DNA of 38,003 nt from Paradesulfitobacterium ferrireducens (GTDB taxonomy: Bacteria > Bacillota > Desulfitobacteriia > Desulfitobacteriales > Desulfitobacteriaceae). Shown piece after piece: positions 7,172 through 16,346 of the stretch (positions are counted from its first letter, which is position 1; each line of letters begins with the position of its first letter). Under the pieces are notes generated by a model. That model did no database searches. It was not told the DNA's origin and worked only from the letters and a program-made list of their open reading frames with translations. The stretch spans positions 1 through 38,003 of the forward strand of contig NZ_JAFLRH010000035.1 in NCBI RefSeq assembly GCF_017310645.1, written 5' to 3'. The position numbers and the translations under genes were made by a program.

Positions 7172-8497
7172 GTGCTTACAAAAGAGGATGTTTTGCGCGA
7201 GGCTCAGGAAAAAGGGGTAAAATTCATTCGGCTTCAATTCACGGATATTTTAGGGGTACTTAAAAATGTTGCGATTACCATCGAACAATTGGAAAAAGCC
7301 CTGGACGGAGAATTGATGTTTGACGGTTCTTCTATCGAGGGGTTTGTGCGGATTGAGGAATCAGATATGTATCTGCGTCCGGATCCAAATACGTTTGTGG
7401 TCTTTCCCTGGCGGCCAAAAGAGGGAGCAGTGGCCCGTCTCATTTGTGATGTATACAATGCCGACGGCACACCCTTTGAAGGAGACCCCCGTTACCGTTT
7501 GAAACTGATGCTTGCGGAAGCCGCAGAAATGGGTTATAGCTTTAATGTCGGCCCGGAACTGGAGTTTTTTCTGTTCCATACAGATGCTGAAGGCAGGCCG
7601 ACGACGGTTACCCATGATAAGGCGGGATATTTTGACTTAACACCGGTTGATTTAGGAGAAAATGCCCGGCGTGACATGGTCTTAGCCTTAGAATCCATTG
7701 GCTATGAAATCGAGGCTTCCCATCATGAAGTAGCTCCCGGACAGCATGAGATTGATTTTAAGTATTCGGATGCTCTGGACAGTGCGGATAAGATTGCATC
7801 TTTCCGTTTTGTGATCCGCACCGTGGCCCAACACCATGGTCTTCATGCGACTTTTATGCCCAAGCCCATTTTTGGAATTAACGGGTCCGGTATGCACACC
7901 AATCAATCTTTATTTAAAAACGGTAAAAATGCTTTTTATGATCCAAACGGTCCGATGCAGCTTTCTCCTGAAGCGTATTACTATATTGCGGGGCTTCTTA
8001 AGCATGCCCGTTCCTTTGCAGCGATTACCAATCCGACGGTGAATTCTTACAAACGTTTGGTGCCCGGATATGAAGCACCCTGCTATCTTGCCTGGTCCGG
8101 CCGCAACCGCAGTCCGTTAATCCGAATTCCTGCGAAACGCGGATCTTCCACCCGAATCGAATTGCGCAGCCCCGATCCCTCCTGCAATCCTTATCTTGCT
8201 TTAGCCGTGCAACTCAAGGCCGGTTTGGACGGAATTAAGAAGAAGCTTACACCTCCGCCGGCAGTGGATCTGAATATTTATGAAATGACTGCTGAGGAGA
8301 GGACAGAACACGGGATTGCTTCCTTGCCGGGCAGTTTGGATGAAGCATTGCTTGAATTAGGCCGCAATGAAGTGATTAAAGAGGCTCTCGGCGATCACAT
8401 TTATCACCGGTTTGTGGAAGCAAAGACCAAGGAATGTGACGGCTACCGGCTGGCCGTCCATCAATGGGAACTGGATAATTACCTCGAGCGTTATTAA
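7172..8497 (+). CDS. glnA: Glutamine synthetase, type I
   Basis: 441 residues, the length of Gram-positive GSI-alpha enzymes (about 440-445) rather than the ~470 of adenylylated GSI-beta. It makes glutamine from glutamate, ammonia and ATP. Visible motifs: the beta-grasp N-terminus ending in DGSSIEGF (~50-57), GPELEFFLF, the histidine-rich [28 protein letters not shown] and the catalytic [25 protein letters not shown] region. The tyrosine adenylylation motif of enteric enzymes is absent. The start is GTG at 7172 with AAAGGAG 9 nt upstream. It has its own promoter, leader attenuator and strong terminator, so expression is probably set by nitrogen status through the leader. Confidence 0.97.
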   Translation: MLTKEDVLREAQEKGVKFIRLQFTDILGVLKNVAITIEQLEKALDGELMFDGSSIEGFVRIEESDMYLRPDPNTFVVFPWRPKEGAVARLICDVYNADGTPFEGDPRYRLKLMLAEAAEMGYSFNVGPELEFFLFHTDAEGRPTTVTHDKAGYFDLTPVDLGENARRDMVLALESIGYEIEASHHEVAPGQHEIDFKYSDALDSADKIASFRFVIRTVAQHHGLHATFMPKPIFGINGSGMHTNQSLFKNGKNAFYDPNGPMQLSPEAYYYIAGLLKHARSFAAITNPTVNSYKRLVPGYEAPCYLAWSGRNRSPLIRIPAKRGSSTRIELRSPDPSCNPYLALAVQLKAGLDGIKKKLTPPPAVDLNIYEMTAEERTEHGIASLPGSLDEALLELGRNEVIKEALGDHIYHRFVEAKTKECDGYRLAVHQWELDNYLERY

Positions 8498-8525
8498 TCT
8501 GATTAAAGACAGGATAAGAATTTTA

Positions 8526-8564
8526 ACAGATAAAGACCTATTCAATGGGTCTTTATCTGTTTTT
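8526..8564 (+). terminator. Intrinsic terminator of glnA
   Basis: ACAGATAAAGACC (8526-8538) pairs perfectly with GGTCTTTATCTGT (8548-8560) and is followed by TTTT. Confidence 0.9.
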
Positions 8565-8696
8565 CTATGCGGGAAAGTGTAGTTGTACATGGCTTCCACG
8601 CTATTTTTACTGATTTCCTCTAGATTTTTAAGAAGGGATATGTTAACATGGAGGAAAGATAGCGCAAAAAATCACTTTCACATAGGGGGATGTTAA

Positions 8697-8900
8697 ATGT
8701 TAGCTATGAAAAAGGACCTTGAGTCTCCGTTCCGGCGCAACCAGCGCTTTGAGGTGGGAGACCGGGTGGTTACCAGCAACTGCCGTCTGGGTACGGTTAT
8801 TCGAGTAGAACGAGATGAATGGGGAGAGTATTATGTCGTAACTTTGGATGTATTAGCCGGAGAGTTTGCTTATGACTGCGCCGATTTGGAGAAAGCTTAA
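8697..8900 (+). CDS. Small SH3/KOW-like protein, function unknown
   Basis: 67 residues. After a short charged N-terminus, FEVGDRVVTSNCRLGTVIRVERDEWGEYYVVTL forms a VGDRV...GTVI pattern typical of small SH3-like or KOW barrels that bind nucleic acid or protein. The ATG at 8697 has AGGGGG 7 nt upstream; the ATG at 8706 is a second possible start. It stands alone between the glnA terminator and its own terminator. No named family recognised. Confidence 0.7.
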   Translation: MLAMKKDLESPFRRNQRFEVGDRVVTSNCRLGTVIRVERDEWGEYYVVTLDVLAGEFAYDCADLEKA

Positions 8901-8950
8901 GCTATCTTGCTTACATTTCGGTTCGACAATCGTTCGAGTTGTTTAATCGG

Positions 8951-8986
8951 ACACCTTGGATAAAATTCCAGGGTGTTTTCTTTTTT
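8951..8986 (+). terminator. Intrinsic terminator after the small SH3-like gene
   Basis: ACACCTTGG (8951-8959) pairs with CCAGGGTGT (8968-8976) with one G-U, followed by a T-rich run to 8986. Confidence 0.85.
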
Positions 8987-9098
8987 GCTTAATCCTTTGA
9001 TGTTGGACATAAAATGAATGTCTCATCTCTTAGGGGAGGGCATATACTTTACTATATCCTATGTGACAACTAAAAGAGAGGAAGGAAGGAGGGCTATC

Positions 9099-11000
9099 AT
9101 GGAAGTTATCCAGTGGCTTAAAGATTACCGGGAAAGTGAGGCCGGTCTAGCCTGGCACGGAACATTTGCGGATTACTTGCCGATGGTCCTAAAGAATCCC
9201 TGCCTGGCCATGCACGCTCATGCGCGCATTTATGAGATGATACTTGATGCCGGAGTGGATAACAAAGGGGGGACTAAAAAGTATCAATTCTTCAGCCAGG
9301 AACTTTTCGGCTTGGACAAAACGTTGGAAAGGCTGGTGGAGGAGTATTTCCACTCTGCAGCCAAGCGCCTGGATGTGCGCAAGAGAATCCTGCTCTTAAT
9401 GGGCCCGGTCAGCGGTGGAAAATCGACGATAGTCAGTATGCTCAAACGGGGGCTGGAGCAGTTTTCCAAGACGGAAGAAGGAGCAGTTTATGCGATTGAC
9501 GGCTGCCCGATGCACGAGGACCCTCTGCATCTATTGCCAACGTTATTGCGCGATCGTTTTGAACAGGAATATGGGATTAAGATCGAGGGCAACCTTTGCC
9601 CGGTCTGCCGCTTGCGTTTAACTGAGGAATTCCAGGGAGAAGTGGAGCGCGTTCCGGTTAAACGTATTGTTTTCTCCGAGGAAAACCGGATTGGCATCGG
9701 CACCTTTACCCCGTCTGATCCCAAATCTCAAGATATTGCAGATTTAACCGGAAGCATCGACTTTTCTACTATTACCGAGTATGGCTCCGAGTCTGACCCG
9801 CGGGCTTACCGCTTTGACGGGGAATTAAATAAAGCCAACCGGGGCTTAATGGAATTTCAGGAAATGCTCAAATGCGACGAGAAATTTCTGTGGAATCTTT
9901 TGAGCTTATCTCAGGAAGGGAATTTCAAAGCGGGACGCTTTGCCTTGATTTCTGCGGATGAATTGGTGGTCGCGCATACCAATGAGAGCGAATACCGGGC
10001 CTTTGTGGCCAATAAGAAAAACGAGGCCTTGCAGTCCCGGATCATCGTCCTTCCGATCCCATATAACCTTAAAGTCAGTCAAGAGGTTAAGATTTATGAA
10101 AAACTGATTAAACAAAGCGATATGCAAAAAGTGCATCTGGCTCCGCATTCCCTAAGGACGGCTGCCGTCTTCAGCATCCTTTCGCGCATGAAACCATCGA
10201 AGAAGCAAGGGATGGACCTGGTGAAAAAGATGCGGCTTTATGACGGGGAAGATGTGGAAGGATTTAATCAAAAAGATGTAAAAGATCTCATGGTGGAAGG
10301 GGAAGAGCAAGGGGAAGGCATGGACGGGGTCGATCCACGCTATGTGATTAACCGCATCTCGACCGCTTTAATCCGGGATGAGCAGTCCTGTATTAATGCC
10401 CTGGATATTCTGCGGGCGCTTAAAGACGGGTTATCCCAGCATACTTCCATTACTAAAGAAGAAAGGGAGAATTTCACCAATCTCATCGCCCAAGCACGGA
10501 GGGAATATGATGAGGTCGCCAAGAAAGAAGTGCAAAAAGCGTTTGTTTATGCTTATGAAGAATCAGCCAAATCTCTCTTGAATAATTACCTCGATAATAT
10601 CGAAGCCTATTGCAATTCCAATAAATTAATTGATCCGATCACAGGGGAAGAGCTGGACCCGGATGAGCAGTTAATGCGCAGTATTGAAGAACAGATTGGG
10701 GTCTCCGAGAATGCAAAGAAGGCTTTCCGGGAAGAAATCTTAATCCGAATATCCATGTTTGCCCGCAAAGGGAAAGCATTTCAATATTCTTCCCATGATC
10801 GTCTCAAAGAAGCGATTGAGAAGAAGCTGTTCGCAGACCTTAAAGATATTGTCAAGGTCACGACTTCGGTGAGCCATCCCGACAAGGAACAACTGCGGCG
10901 CATTAATGATGTGACCGACCGGCTGATCCAACAACATGGGTACTGTCCGGTGTGTGCCAATGAGATAGTTAAATATGTCGGCTCTCTCCTAAACCGGTAG
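9099..11000 (+). CDS. prkA: PrkA family AAA+/serine kinase-like protein
   Basis: 633 residues from the ATG at 9099, essentially the length of Bacillus PrkA (631). That ATG has AGGAGGG 5 nt upstream; the longer frame back to 9018 has no such site. The N-terminal AAA+ module carries Walker A GPVSGGKST (about residues 102-110). CPMHEDPLHLLP and a CPVCR pair follow, and the C-terminal region ends with a CPVCANE zinc-ribbon-like motif. The E. coli homologue YeaG works in starvation and nitrogen stress; Bacillus PrkA is linked to sporulation and has been described both as a kinase and as an ATP-dependent protease. It leads the prkA-yhbH-spoVR operon. Confidence 0.95.
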   Translation: MEVIQWLKDYRESEAGLAWHGTFADYLPMVLKNPCLAMHAHARIYEMILDAGVDNKGGTKKYQFFSQELFGLDKTLERLVEEYFHSAAKRLDVRKRILLLMGPVSGGKSTIVSMLKRGLEQFSKTEEGAVYAIDGCPMHEDPLHLLPTLLRDRFEQEYGIKIEGNLCPVCRLRLTEEFQGEVERVPVKRIVFSEENRIGIGTFTPSDPKSQDIADLTGSIDFSTITEYGSESDPRAYRFDGELNKANRGLMEFQEMLKCDEKFLWNLLSLSQEGNFKAGRFALISADELVVAHTNESEYRAFVANKKNEALQSRIIVLPIPYNLKVSQEVKIYEKLIKQSDMQKVHLAPHSLRTAAVFSILSRMKPSKKQGMDLVKKMRLYDGEDVEGFNQKDVKDLMVEGEEQGEGMDGVDPRYVINRISTALIRDEQSCINALDILRALKDGLSQHTSITKEERENFTNLIAQARREYDEVAKKEVQKAFVYAYEESAKSLLNNYLDNIEAYCNSNKLIDPITGEELDPDEQLMRSIEEQIGVSENAKKAFREEILIRISMFARKGKAFQYSSHDRLKEAIEKKLFADLKDIVKVTTSVSHPDKEQLRRINDVTDRLIQQHGYCPVCANEIVKYVGSLLNR

Positions 11001-11016
11001 GCGGGAGGAAACCTAA

Positions 11017-12144
11017 ATGAGCGATGTTGTGATTGTCAACCGGGAAGACTGGAGTCTGCACCGGAAAGGATACCTGGACCAAAGCCGGCACAAGCAGAAA
11101 GTAGATGAAGCCATTAAACAGCAGCTGGGTGATCTGATCGCGGATGAAAGCATCATCCTAAGCGATGGCAAGAAATCCATGAGGATACCCATGCGCTCCC
11201 TTGAGGAATACCGCTTCCGCTTTGATTACAATAAGAAAAACCATACCGGACAAGGGAATAGGAAGATGGCCCCCGGGGATGTCATCGGGCGGGAAGCCGC
11301 CAAGGGGAAAGGACAGGGAAGCGGTGCCGGGGAAGAGCCGGGGACGGATATCTATGAAGTGGATGTCACCTATGAGGATTTGGCTGCCGTGCTCTTTGAA
11401 GAGCTGCGACTGCCAAACCTTGATGATAAAAAACGGCCTTTAATTTCCCATGATAAGCCGGAGTTTAACGATGTCCGCAAAAAAGGACTGATGGCCAATA
11501 TCGATAAAAAACGGACATTGATTGAAAGCATTAAACGCAAGGCCATGGCCCAGGATGAAGACGACGACCTGCACATTACTCCCGAGGATTTGCGCTTTAA
11601 GACCTGGGAAACCAGGCCGAATTTTGAGACCAATGCGGTCATCTTTGCCATGATGGACACGTCGGGTTCCATGGGGCAGTTCGAAAAGTATATTGCCCGC
11701 ACCTATTTTTTCTGGATGGTTCGCTTTTTGCGCACCAAGTATGAGAATGTAGAAATGCGTTTTCTGGCTCATCACACCGAAGCGAAGGAAGTCACGGAAG
11801 AAGAGTTTTTTACCCGCGGGGAAAGCGGGGGAACACGCTGTTCCTCCGTCTATCAGCTGGCCTTGGAAATTATCGAGAAAGACTACCCTCCTCAGCACTA
11901 TAACATCTATCCAGTGCACTTCACCGATGGGGACAATATCGGCTCAGACAGCGCGCGGGCTTTGGCCCTAATGTCCCGTTTAGTGGAATTGAGCCAAGTG
12001 GTCGGTTATGGAGAGATTTTGCGTACTCATTACTCCAGTACCCTCATGTCCACCTTAAAACGGATTACGGATCCTAAGCTGCGCCTGGTAACGATTCGAG
12101 ACCGCAGCGAGGTATATGCAGCCTTGAAAGTAGTCTTTTCCTAA
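11017..12144 (+). CDS. yhbH: YhbH family protein (DUF444, VWA-like)
   Basis: 375 residues. The N-terminal half is charged and contains a low-complexity Gly/Lys-rich linker (about residues 75-108: KKNHTGQGNRKMAPGD and GKGQGSGAGEEPG). The C-terminal half holds a von Willebrand A-like MIDAS motif, MDTSGSMGQ (about 212-220), followed by a matching Thr/Asp pattern (GESGGTRCSS, HFTDGDN). This is the DUF444 family, found as yeaH in E. coli and yhbH in Bacillus. It lies 16 nt downstream of prkA, in the same order as in other genomes, so the two are expected to act together in the stress/sporulation response. Molecular activity is not established. Confidence 0.93.
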   Translation: MSDVVIVNREDWSLHRKGYLDQSRHKQKVDEAIKQQLGDLIADESIILSDGKKSMRIPMRSLEEYRFRFDYNKKNHTGQGNRKMAPGDVIGREAAKGKGQGSGAGEEPGTDIYEVDVTYEDLAAVLFEELRLPNLDDKKRPLISHDKPEFNDVRKKGLMANIDKKRTLIESIKRKAMAQDEDDDLHITPEDLRFKTWETRPNFETNAVIFAMMDTSGSMGQFEKYIARTYFFWMVRFLRTKYENVEMRFLAHHTEAKEVTEEEFFTRGESGGTRCSSVYQLALEIIEKDYPPQHYNIYPVHFTDGDNIGSDSARALALMSRLVELSQVVGYGEILRTHYSSTLMSTLKRITDPKLRLVTIRDRSEVYAALKVVFS

Positions 12145-12190
12145 GCAAAAAGCAAATGGGCAAAGCTGAGCATTCTTTTAGGGGGAAAAT

Positions 12191-13531
12191 ATGGATTATG
12201 AAGTAAAAGAGTTAAATAAGATTGCCGCTGAAATCGAAATCGTTGCCAGGAATCTAGGGCTGGACTTCTACCCGGTGCATTTTGAAGTCTGCCCGGCCGA
12301 AGCCATCTACACTTTTGGTGCTTATGGTATGCCGGTGCGGTTTACGCATTGGAGCTTCGGCAAGGCTTTTTACCGCTTAAAAACTCAGTACGATTTGAAC
12401 CTAAGCCGGATTTACGAATTAGTCATCAACTCCAATCCTTCCTACGCCTTTTTGCTGGAAGGGAATGACCTGACCCAAAACAAGCTGGTGATCGGGCATG
12501 TTTATGCTCATGTCGATTTTTTCAAAAATAACCGCTACTTTGCCCGGACTCCCCGGGATATGATTGAACGCATGGCCGCCCATGCCCAGCAAATCCGAGA
12601 ATATGAGCTTCAGTACGGGTTGGAGAAAGTAGAGCAAACTTTAGATGCGGTTCTGGCGATTCAGGAACATGTTGATCCACGTGAGCATATCGGCGAGAGA
12701 AAAAAGCAGAAGAAAGGGCCCTCGGTTAAGAAGGCAAAACCAACTCTGCCTTATGAAGATTTGCTTGACTTAGGTGAGATTCATGGGGAGAAGCAGCTTC
12801 CTGAGAAGCCCGAGCATGAAGATGTCCTGCTTTACCTGATTCGGTATGCTCCCGGACTGGATGAATGGCAAAGAGATATCATCAGCATGATCCGGGAGGA
12901 GTTTCTCTATTTCTATCCCCAGATTGAAACCAAAATTATCAACGAAGGCTGGGCCACTTTTTGGCATAGCCGCATCATGCGCGAACTGGATCTGGCGGAG
13001 GGGGAAGTGATTGACTTTGCGCTGATGCACAGCCAAGTGGTCCAGCCGTCACGGGGCGGGCTGAATCCATATTACCTGGGAGTGAAGATCTGGGAATCCT
13101 TGGGGGAAAAATTTGATACGTCCTACCTGTTTGAGCTGCGCGAATCAGAAAACGATGTTTCTTTTATCCGTAATCATTTAACCCGAGACTTGGTGGAAAA
13201 ACTGAACCTTTTTAATTTCCGCAAAGTGGGAGCCCAATGGCAAGTCACGGATACCGACTGGGAAAAGGTCAGGGATAATCTGGTGCAGAGCTTGGTTCAC
13301 GGCGGAAATCCTACCATCGTGGCCGTCGACAGAGACTACGAGGGGAAAGGCGGGCTTTTGCTCAGACACCGGCATGAGGGACTTGACCTGGATATTGCCT
13401 ATCTTGAGAAAACCCTTAGTTTAGTCCAATTTTTGTGGGGCAAATCGGCTCACCTGGAAACGGTACTCGATGGCAAGAAAGTCGTTTTTGACTGCCAGCA
13501 AGGAACAGTGAGCCGAAAATACCCGGCTTAG
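12191..13531 (+). CDS. spoVR: SpoVR family protein
   Basis: 446 residues, close to the usual SpoVR length. Diagnostic stretches: the N-terminal LDFYPVHFEVCPAEAIYTFGAYGMP, GHVYAHVDFFKNN, the histidine/glutamate-rich INEGWATFWHSRIM, and PYYLGVKIWE. Bacillus SpoVR is needed for normal spore cortex formation; E. coli YcgB is the homologue that sits with yeaG-yeaH in the same regulatory group. Third gene of the conserved trio, 46 nt after yhbH, with AGGGGGAAAAT before the ATG. The biochemical role of the family is not settled. Confidence 0.95.
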   Translation: MDYEVKELNKIAAEIEIVARNLGLDFYPVHFEVCPAEAIYTFGAYGMPVRFTHWSFGKAFYRLKTQYDLNLSRIYELVINSNPSYAFLLEGNDLTQNKLVIGHVYAHVDFFKNNRYFARTPRDMIERMAAHAQQIREYELQYGLEKVEQTLDAVLAIQEHVDPREHIGERKKQKKGPSVKKAKPTLPYEDLLDLGEIHGEKQLPEKPEHEDVLLYLIRYAPGLDEWQRDIISMIREEFLYFYPQIETKIINEGWATFWHSRIMRELDLAEGEVIDFALMHSQVVQPSRGGLNPYYLGVKIWESLGEKFDTSYLFELRESENDVSFIRNHLTRDLVEKLNLFNFRKVGAQWQVTDTDWEKVRDNLVQSLVHGGNPTIVAVDRDYEGKGGLLLRHRHEGLDLDIAYLEKTLSLVQFLWGKSAHLETVLDGKKVVFDCQQGTVSRKYPA

Positions 13532-13558
13532 ACGGACGATTGGCATATTAGTTGAAGG

Positions 13559-13583
13559 AGAAGAGGGCGAAAGGCCCTTTTCT
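13559..13583 (+). terminator. Likely terminator of the prkA operon
   Basis: AGAAGAGGGC (13559-13568) pairs with GCCCTTTTCT (13574-13583) around GAAAG, with one G-U. The T-run is built into the 3' arm, so efficiency is uncertain. Confidence 0.5.
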
Positions 13584-13632
13584 CTATTGGAACTATCTTG
13601 GAACTATCTTTTTATTGGGACTTCCTTTTTAT

Positions 13633-13661
13633 TTGGCAACATCATCTGGGTATGATAAAAT
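13633..13661 (+). promoter_or_regulatory. SigA-type promoter of the dedA pair
   Basis: TTGGCA (13633-13638), a 17-nt spacer and TAAAAT (13656-13661), about 35 nt before the TTG start at 13697. Confidence 0.55.
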
Positions 13662-13696
13662 CACTATGATATTTTTAATCTACGAGGAGGATTGTT

Positions 13697-14302
13697 TTGG
13701 AGGCATTGATTGCAGAGTTGGGCCAATTTGTGGTAAATCTGATCTCTTCTTTTGGGTATTTTGGAGTCTTTCTCGCGATGGCAATTGAAAGCGCCGCGAT
13801 TCCGCTTCCAAGTGAGATTATTCTCCCATTTACAGGGTATATGGTTTTTCGCGGGGACTTTCAGTTATGGCCGGCAGCGATTGCAGCCACTCTGGGCAAC
13901 CTGTTTGGCGGGATGCTAGCGTATTATATCGGACTCTGGGGCGGGAGACCCTTTATCCAGAAATATGGCCGTTATTTTTTAATTAACCAAAAAGAACTGG
14001 CTATGACCGAGCGCTTGTTTGCCAAACATGGAGAGATCACGGTATTTATTGGACGCTTATTGCCCGTAGTACGTACATTTATCTCCTTGCCTGCCGGAAT
14101 TGCGAAAATGAACTCCTGGAAAATGGGTTTTTATACTGTGCTCGGTGCCTTACCTTGGTGCCTGTTGCTGATTGTTGTGGGACAAAAAATGGGAGAGAAT
14201 TGGAATACCTTAAAACCCTTGTTCCATCGGTTTGACTTAGTGATTGGCGTCCTGATTGTGGCTGCGATTTTCTCCTTCATTTGGAAACATTTCAGGCGTT
14301 AA
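13697..14302 (+). CDS. DedA family membrane protein (first of two)
   Basis: 201 residues with about five hydrophobic segments. DedA hallmarks are clear: ESAAIPLPSEIILPFTGYM (about 31-49), the re-entrant GNLFGGMLAYYIG stretch, and GRLLPVVRTFISLPAGIAKM (about 115-134) with the conserved arginines and the SLPAG turn. DedA proteins are integral membrane transporters; some (UptA in Bacillus) recycle undecaprenyl phosphate across the membrane for cell-wall synthesis, others flip phospholipids. The start is TTG at 13697 with GGAGG 6 nt upstream. The second dedA follows in the same direction, 49 nt later. The exact substrate cannot be read from sequence. Confidence 0.92.
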   Translation: MEALIAELGQFVVNLISSFGYFGVFLAMAIESAAIPLPSEIILPFTGYMVFRGDFQLWPAAIAATLGNLFGGMLAYYIGLWGGRPFIQKYGRYFLINQKELAMTERLFAKHGEITVFIGRLLPVVRTFISLPAGIAKMNSWKMGFYTVLGALPWCLLLIVVGQKMGENWNTLKPLFHRFDLVIGVLIVAAIFSFIWKHFRR

Positions 14303-14351
14303 GTTAATATCAATACTTAAAATAAGTTTTTGGTCAAAGGCAGGCTGGGGT

Positions 14352-14963
14352 ATGCACACACTTGAGTTATATGTTACCCATATCGTAGAGAATTACGGCT
14401 ATTACGGCTTGTTTTTTCTGCTGTCTTTAGGGATGATCGGAATTCCGGTTCCGGATGAATTTTTAATGACGTTTACCGGGTTTCAGACTGCCTTGGGCCA
14501 TTTGCACTTTGGCAAGAGCATTCTAATTGCCGCTGCCGGCAGTTTTGTGGGAATGAACCTGAGTTACTGGATCGGACGTAAATTGGGTATCCCTTTCTTA
14601 CATAAAGTGGCACCATACCTCCATTTAAATGAAAAAAGGATCGCCCGGGCTGAACACTGGTTTCAGCGCTTTGGCGACCGTTTGATTGTGATCGGGTACT
14701 TCTTTCCGGGGTTTCGGCACTTTACGGCTTATTTTTCCGGAATGAGTGAATTGCCTTATCACCGGTATGCCGCCTTGGCAGGACTGGGGGCTTTGTTATG
14801 GTCGGTTACGTTTATTACCCTGGGGCGCATGCTGGGAGATCACTGGAAACAAATAACCTTTCTCCTGCATCGGTATTTAACCAGGGGCGGGATTATCCTG
14901 GCCATACTGGTGGGGATCATCTATGTTTATTCTGTCAAGAAGGGCAAAACTTCGTTGGATTAA
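14352..14963 (+). CDS. DedA family membrane protein (second of two)
   Basis: 203 residues from the ATG at 14352, which has an AGGCTGGGG stretch just upstream; the longer frame back to 14256 overlaps the previous gene and lacks a site. It shows the DedA pattern LGMIGIPVPDEFLMTFTGF, GSFVGMNLSYWIGRKLG and GYFFPGFRHFTAYFSGMSELPY, with histidine and phenylalanine changes in the R-P-x-x-R region compared with the first copy. It is clearly a paralogue rather than a recent duplicate. Two DedA proteins in one transcript suggests different lipid substrates or conditions (inference). Confidence 0.9.
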   Translation: MHTLELYVTHIVENYGYYGLFFLLSLGMIGIPVPDEFLMTFTGFQTALGHLHFGKSILIAAAGSFVGMNLSYWIGRKLGIPFLHKVAPYLHLNEKRIARAEHWFQRFGDRLIVIGYFFPGFRHFTAYFSGMSELPYHRYAALAGLGALLWSVTFITLGRMLGDHWKQITFLLHRYLTRGGIILAILVGIIYVYSVKKGKTSLD

Positions 14964-14985
14964 GCGGGGGTCCGGTCTGTTTGCC

Positions 14986-15423
14986 TTAGGACCGGTAGCG
15001 TTGGCATTGGGGGCAGAGGCCAAAAATCCGCAGCCAATGCTCCTGTATTTGGTAGCCGCTTTGAGATTCAAGTTTGGCTAGGGTAGAGGCGATGGGACAA
15101 ATTGAAAGTTCCTGCGTTTTCCCGCAGCTTGAACAGACGAGTTGGTGGGCATGAGCCGCCTGTTCCCGGAAGAGGCGGAACCGTTCCCCTCCGCTCCCGA
15201 ACTCTTCCCGTTCCAAAACTTCTAAACAGGCTAAGAGATCAAGTACCCGGTAAATCGATGTGATTCCGATATGAATATCCTCTTGTTCGAGGATGTGGTG
15301 AATATCATAAGCGCCCAAGTAGTGGGCATTTTCCTGCGTCAAGACTTTCACTACGGCTTTGCGGGCATTGGTAAGCCGGTGCCCGCTTTGTTGAATCTTC
15401 TGGGTTACTTCTTCATAGGTCAT
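14986..15423 (-). CDS. zur: Fur family regulator, probably the zinc regulator Zur
   Basis: 145 residues from the ATG at 15423, which has AAGAGG 9 nt upstream; an in-frame ATG at 15432 is possible but directly abuts that site. It shows an N-terminal winged helix (RLTNARKAVVKVLTQ, GITSIYRVLDLL) and a C-terminal dimer/metal domain with HAHQLVCSSCGK and a final CPQC, the two CxxC pairs of the structural zinc site. The family includes Fur, Zur and PerR. Zur is preferred because it is the last gene of the znuACB operon; metal preference is inferred from context. It is convergent with the second dedA, with 22 nt between stop codons. Confidence 0.88.
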   Translation of the reverse strand: MTYEEVTQKIQQSGHRLTNARKAVVKVLTQENAHYLGAYDIHHILEQEDIHIGITSIYRVLDLLACLEVLEREEFGSGGERFRLFREQAAHAHQLVCSSCGKTQELSICPIASTLAKLESQSGYQIQEHWLRIFGLCPQCQRYRS

Positions 15424-15482
15424 CCTTGTCATCCTCTTACTTTGAATATAGTCGGCAGGCTCTGCAAGGAATCCCGCCTGTC

Positions 15483-16319
15483 TTACAGCCCGAGGCTTCG
15501 TTTTAGCCGGCGTCTTTCGGGAGCGAGCAGAAAGCTAAACAGGAAGATGGAGGCTGCGGTGAGGGCAATGCTCGCACCGGATGCTATATTTAGATAGTAT
15601 GATAAATACAGTCCAACCACGGAACTAGTGAGCCCAAAAATCACGGCGAGCATAAGCAGGCGCTTAAGAGAATTAGTCCATTGAAAAGCCGAAGCTGCCG
15701 GGATTACGAGCAAGGCTGTGACTAAGATAACTCCGACTGTTTGGGCGGCAATGACCACCGTGATCGCAACCATAGCAAGCATGGCGTAATGAAGTCGGGA
15801 GCGGGGGATTCCGGTCACTTCCGCCATTTCCATATCAAAGGTGTAAAAGACAAATTCTTTATAGAAAAGCGTTAAGACCAGGAGTATGACAAGGGATGCG
15901 CCGATGATAATCCCTAGGTCAAACGAGCTGATCGCAAGAACAGAGCCAAAAAGGTAGTCCGTCAGATTAGTGGTGTAGACCTTCATGGTACTGATAATGG
16001 CTATCCCTAAGGCCATGGAGGTGGAAAATAGGATCCCGATGGCCGTGTCCAAGGTTACTTTGGCTTTTTCATGGAGCAGCCCAATAAAAAGGGCTAAGGA
16101 TACAGCATAGATGTTTCCGCTGATATAGAGATCCCAGTGGAGCAAGTATCCCAGGGCCAAACCGGCCAGGGAGCCATGGGCCAGGCCTTCTCCGATAAAA
16201 GACAACCGGCGCAAAATGACAAAAGTTCCGATTACTGCCGTCAACGCGCCGATGAAAATTGTACCGATCAAAGCTCTCTGCATAAATGGGAATTGGAGAG
16301 GGTCAAGTAGGTAATGCAA
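15483..16319 (-). CDS. znuB: Zinc/manganese ABC transporter permease
   Basis: 278 residues with about eight hydrophobic segments, of the ABC-3 permease family. Typical stretches: MQRALIGTIFIGALTAVIGTFVILRRLSFIGEGLAHGSLAGLALG, FGSVLAISSFDLG, and AAQTVGVILVTALLVIPAASAFQWTNSLKR near residue 190-220. It forms the membrane channel for the ZnuC ATPase and ZnuA binding protein. The start is TTG at 16319 with AAAGGAG about 10 nt upstream; the gap to znuC is 27 nt. The metal is assigned from the neighbouring Fur-family gene, so manganese remains possible. Confidence 0.9.
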   Translation of the reverse strand: MHYLLDPLQFPFMQRALIGTIFIGALTAVIGTFVILRRLSFIGEGLAHGSLAGLALGYLLHWDLYISGNIYAVSLALFIGLLHEKAKVTLDTAIGILFSTSMALGIAIISTMKVYTTNLTDYLFGSVLAISSFDLGIIIGASLVILLVLTLFYKEFVFYTFDMEMAEVTGIPRSRLHYAMLAMVAITVVIAAQTVGVILVTALLVIPAASAFQWTNSLKRLLMLAVIFGLTSSVVGLYLSYYLNIASGASIALTAASIFLFSFLLAPERRRLKRSLGL

Positions 16320-16346
16320 GGCACTTGTCTCCTTTTGTGAAGTTTG

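Noticed and set aside
8990..9098. SigE- or SigG-type promoter for prkA
   Set aside because: TGAATG and CATATAC words are present but their spacing (20 nt) does not fit either consensus.
13552..13788. 78-codon open frame between spoVR and dedA
   Set aside because: It spans a hairpin and the dedA promoter and overlaps dedA in another frame; no ribosome site.
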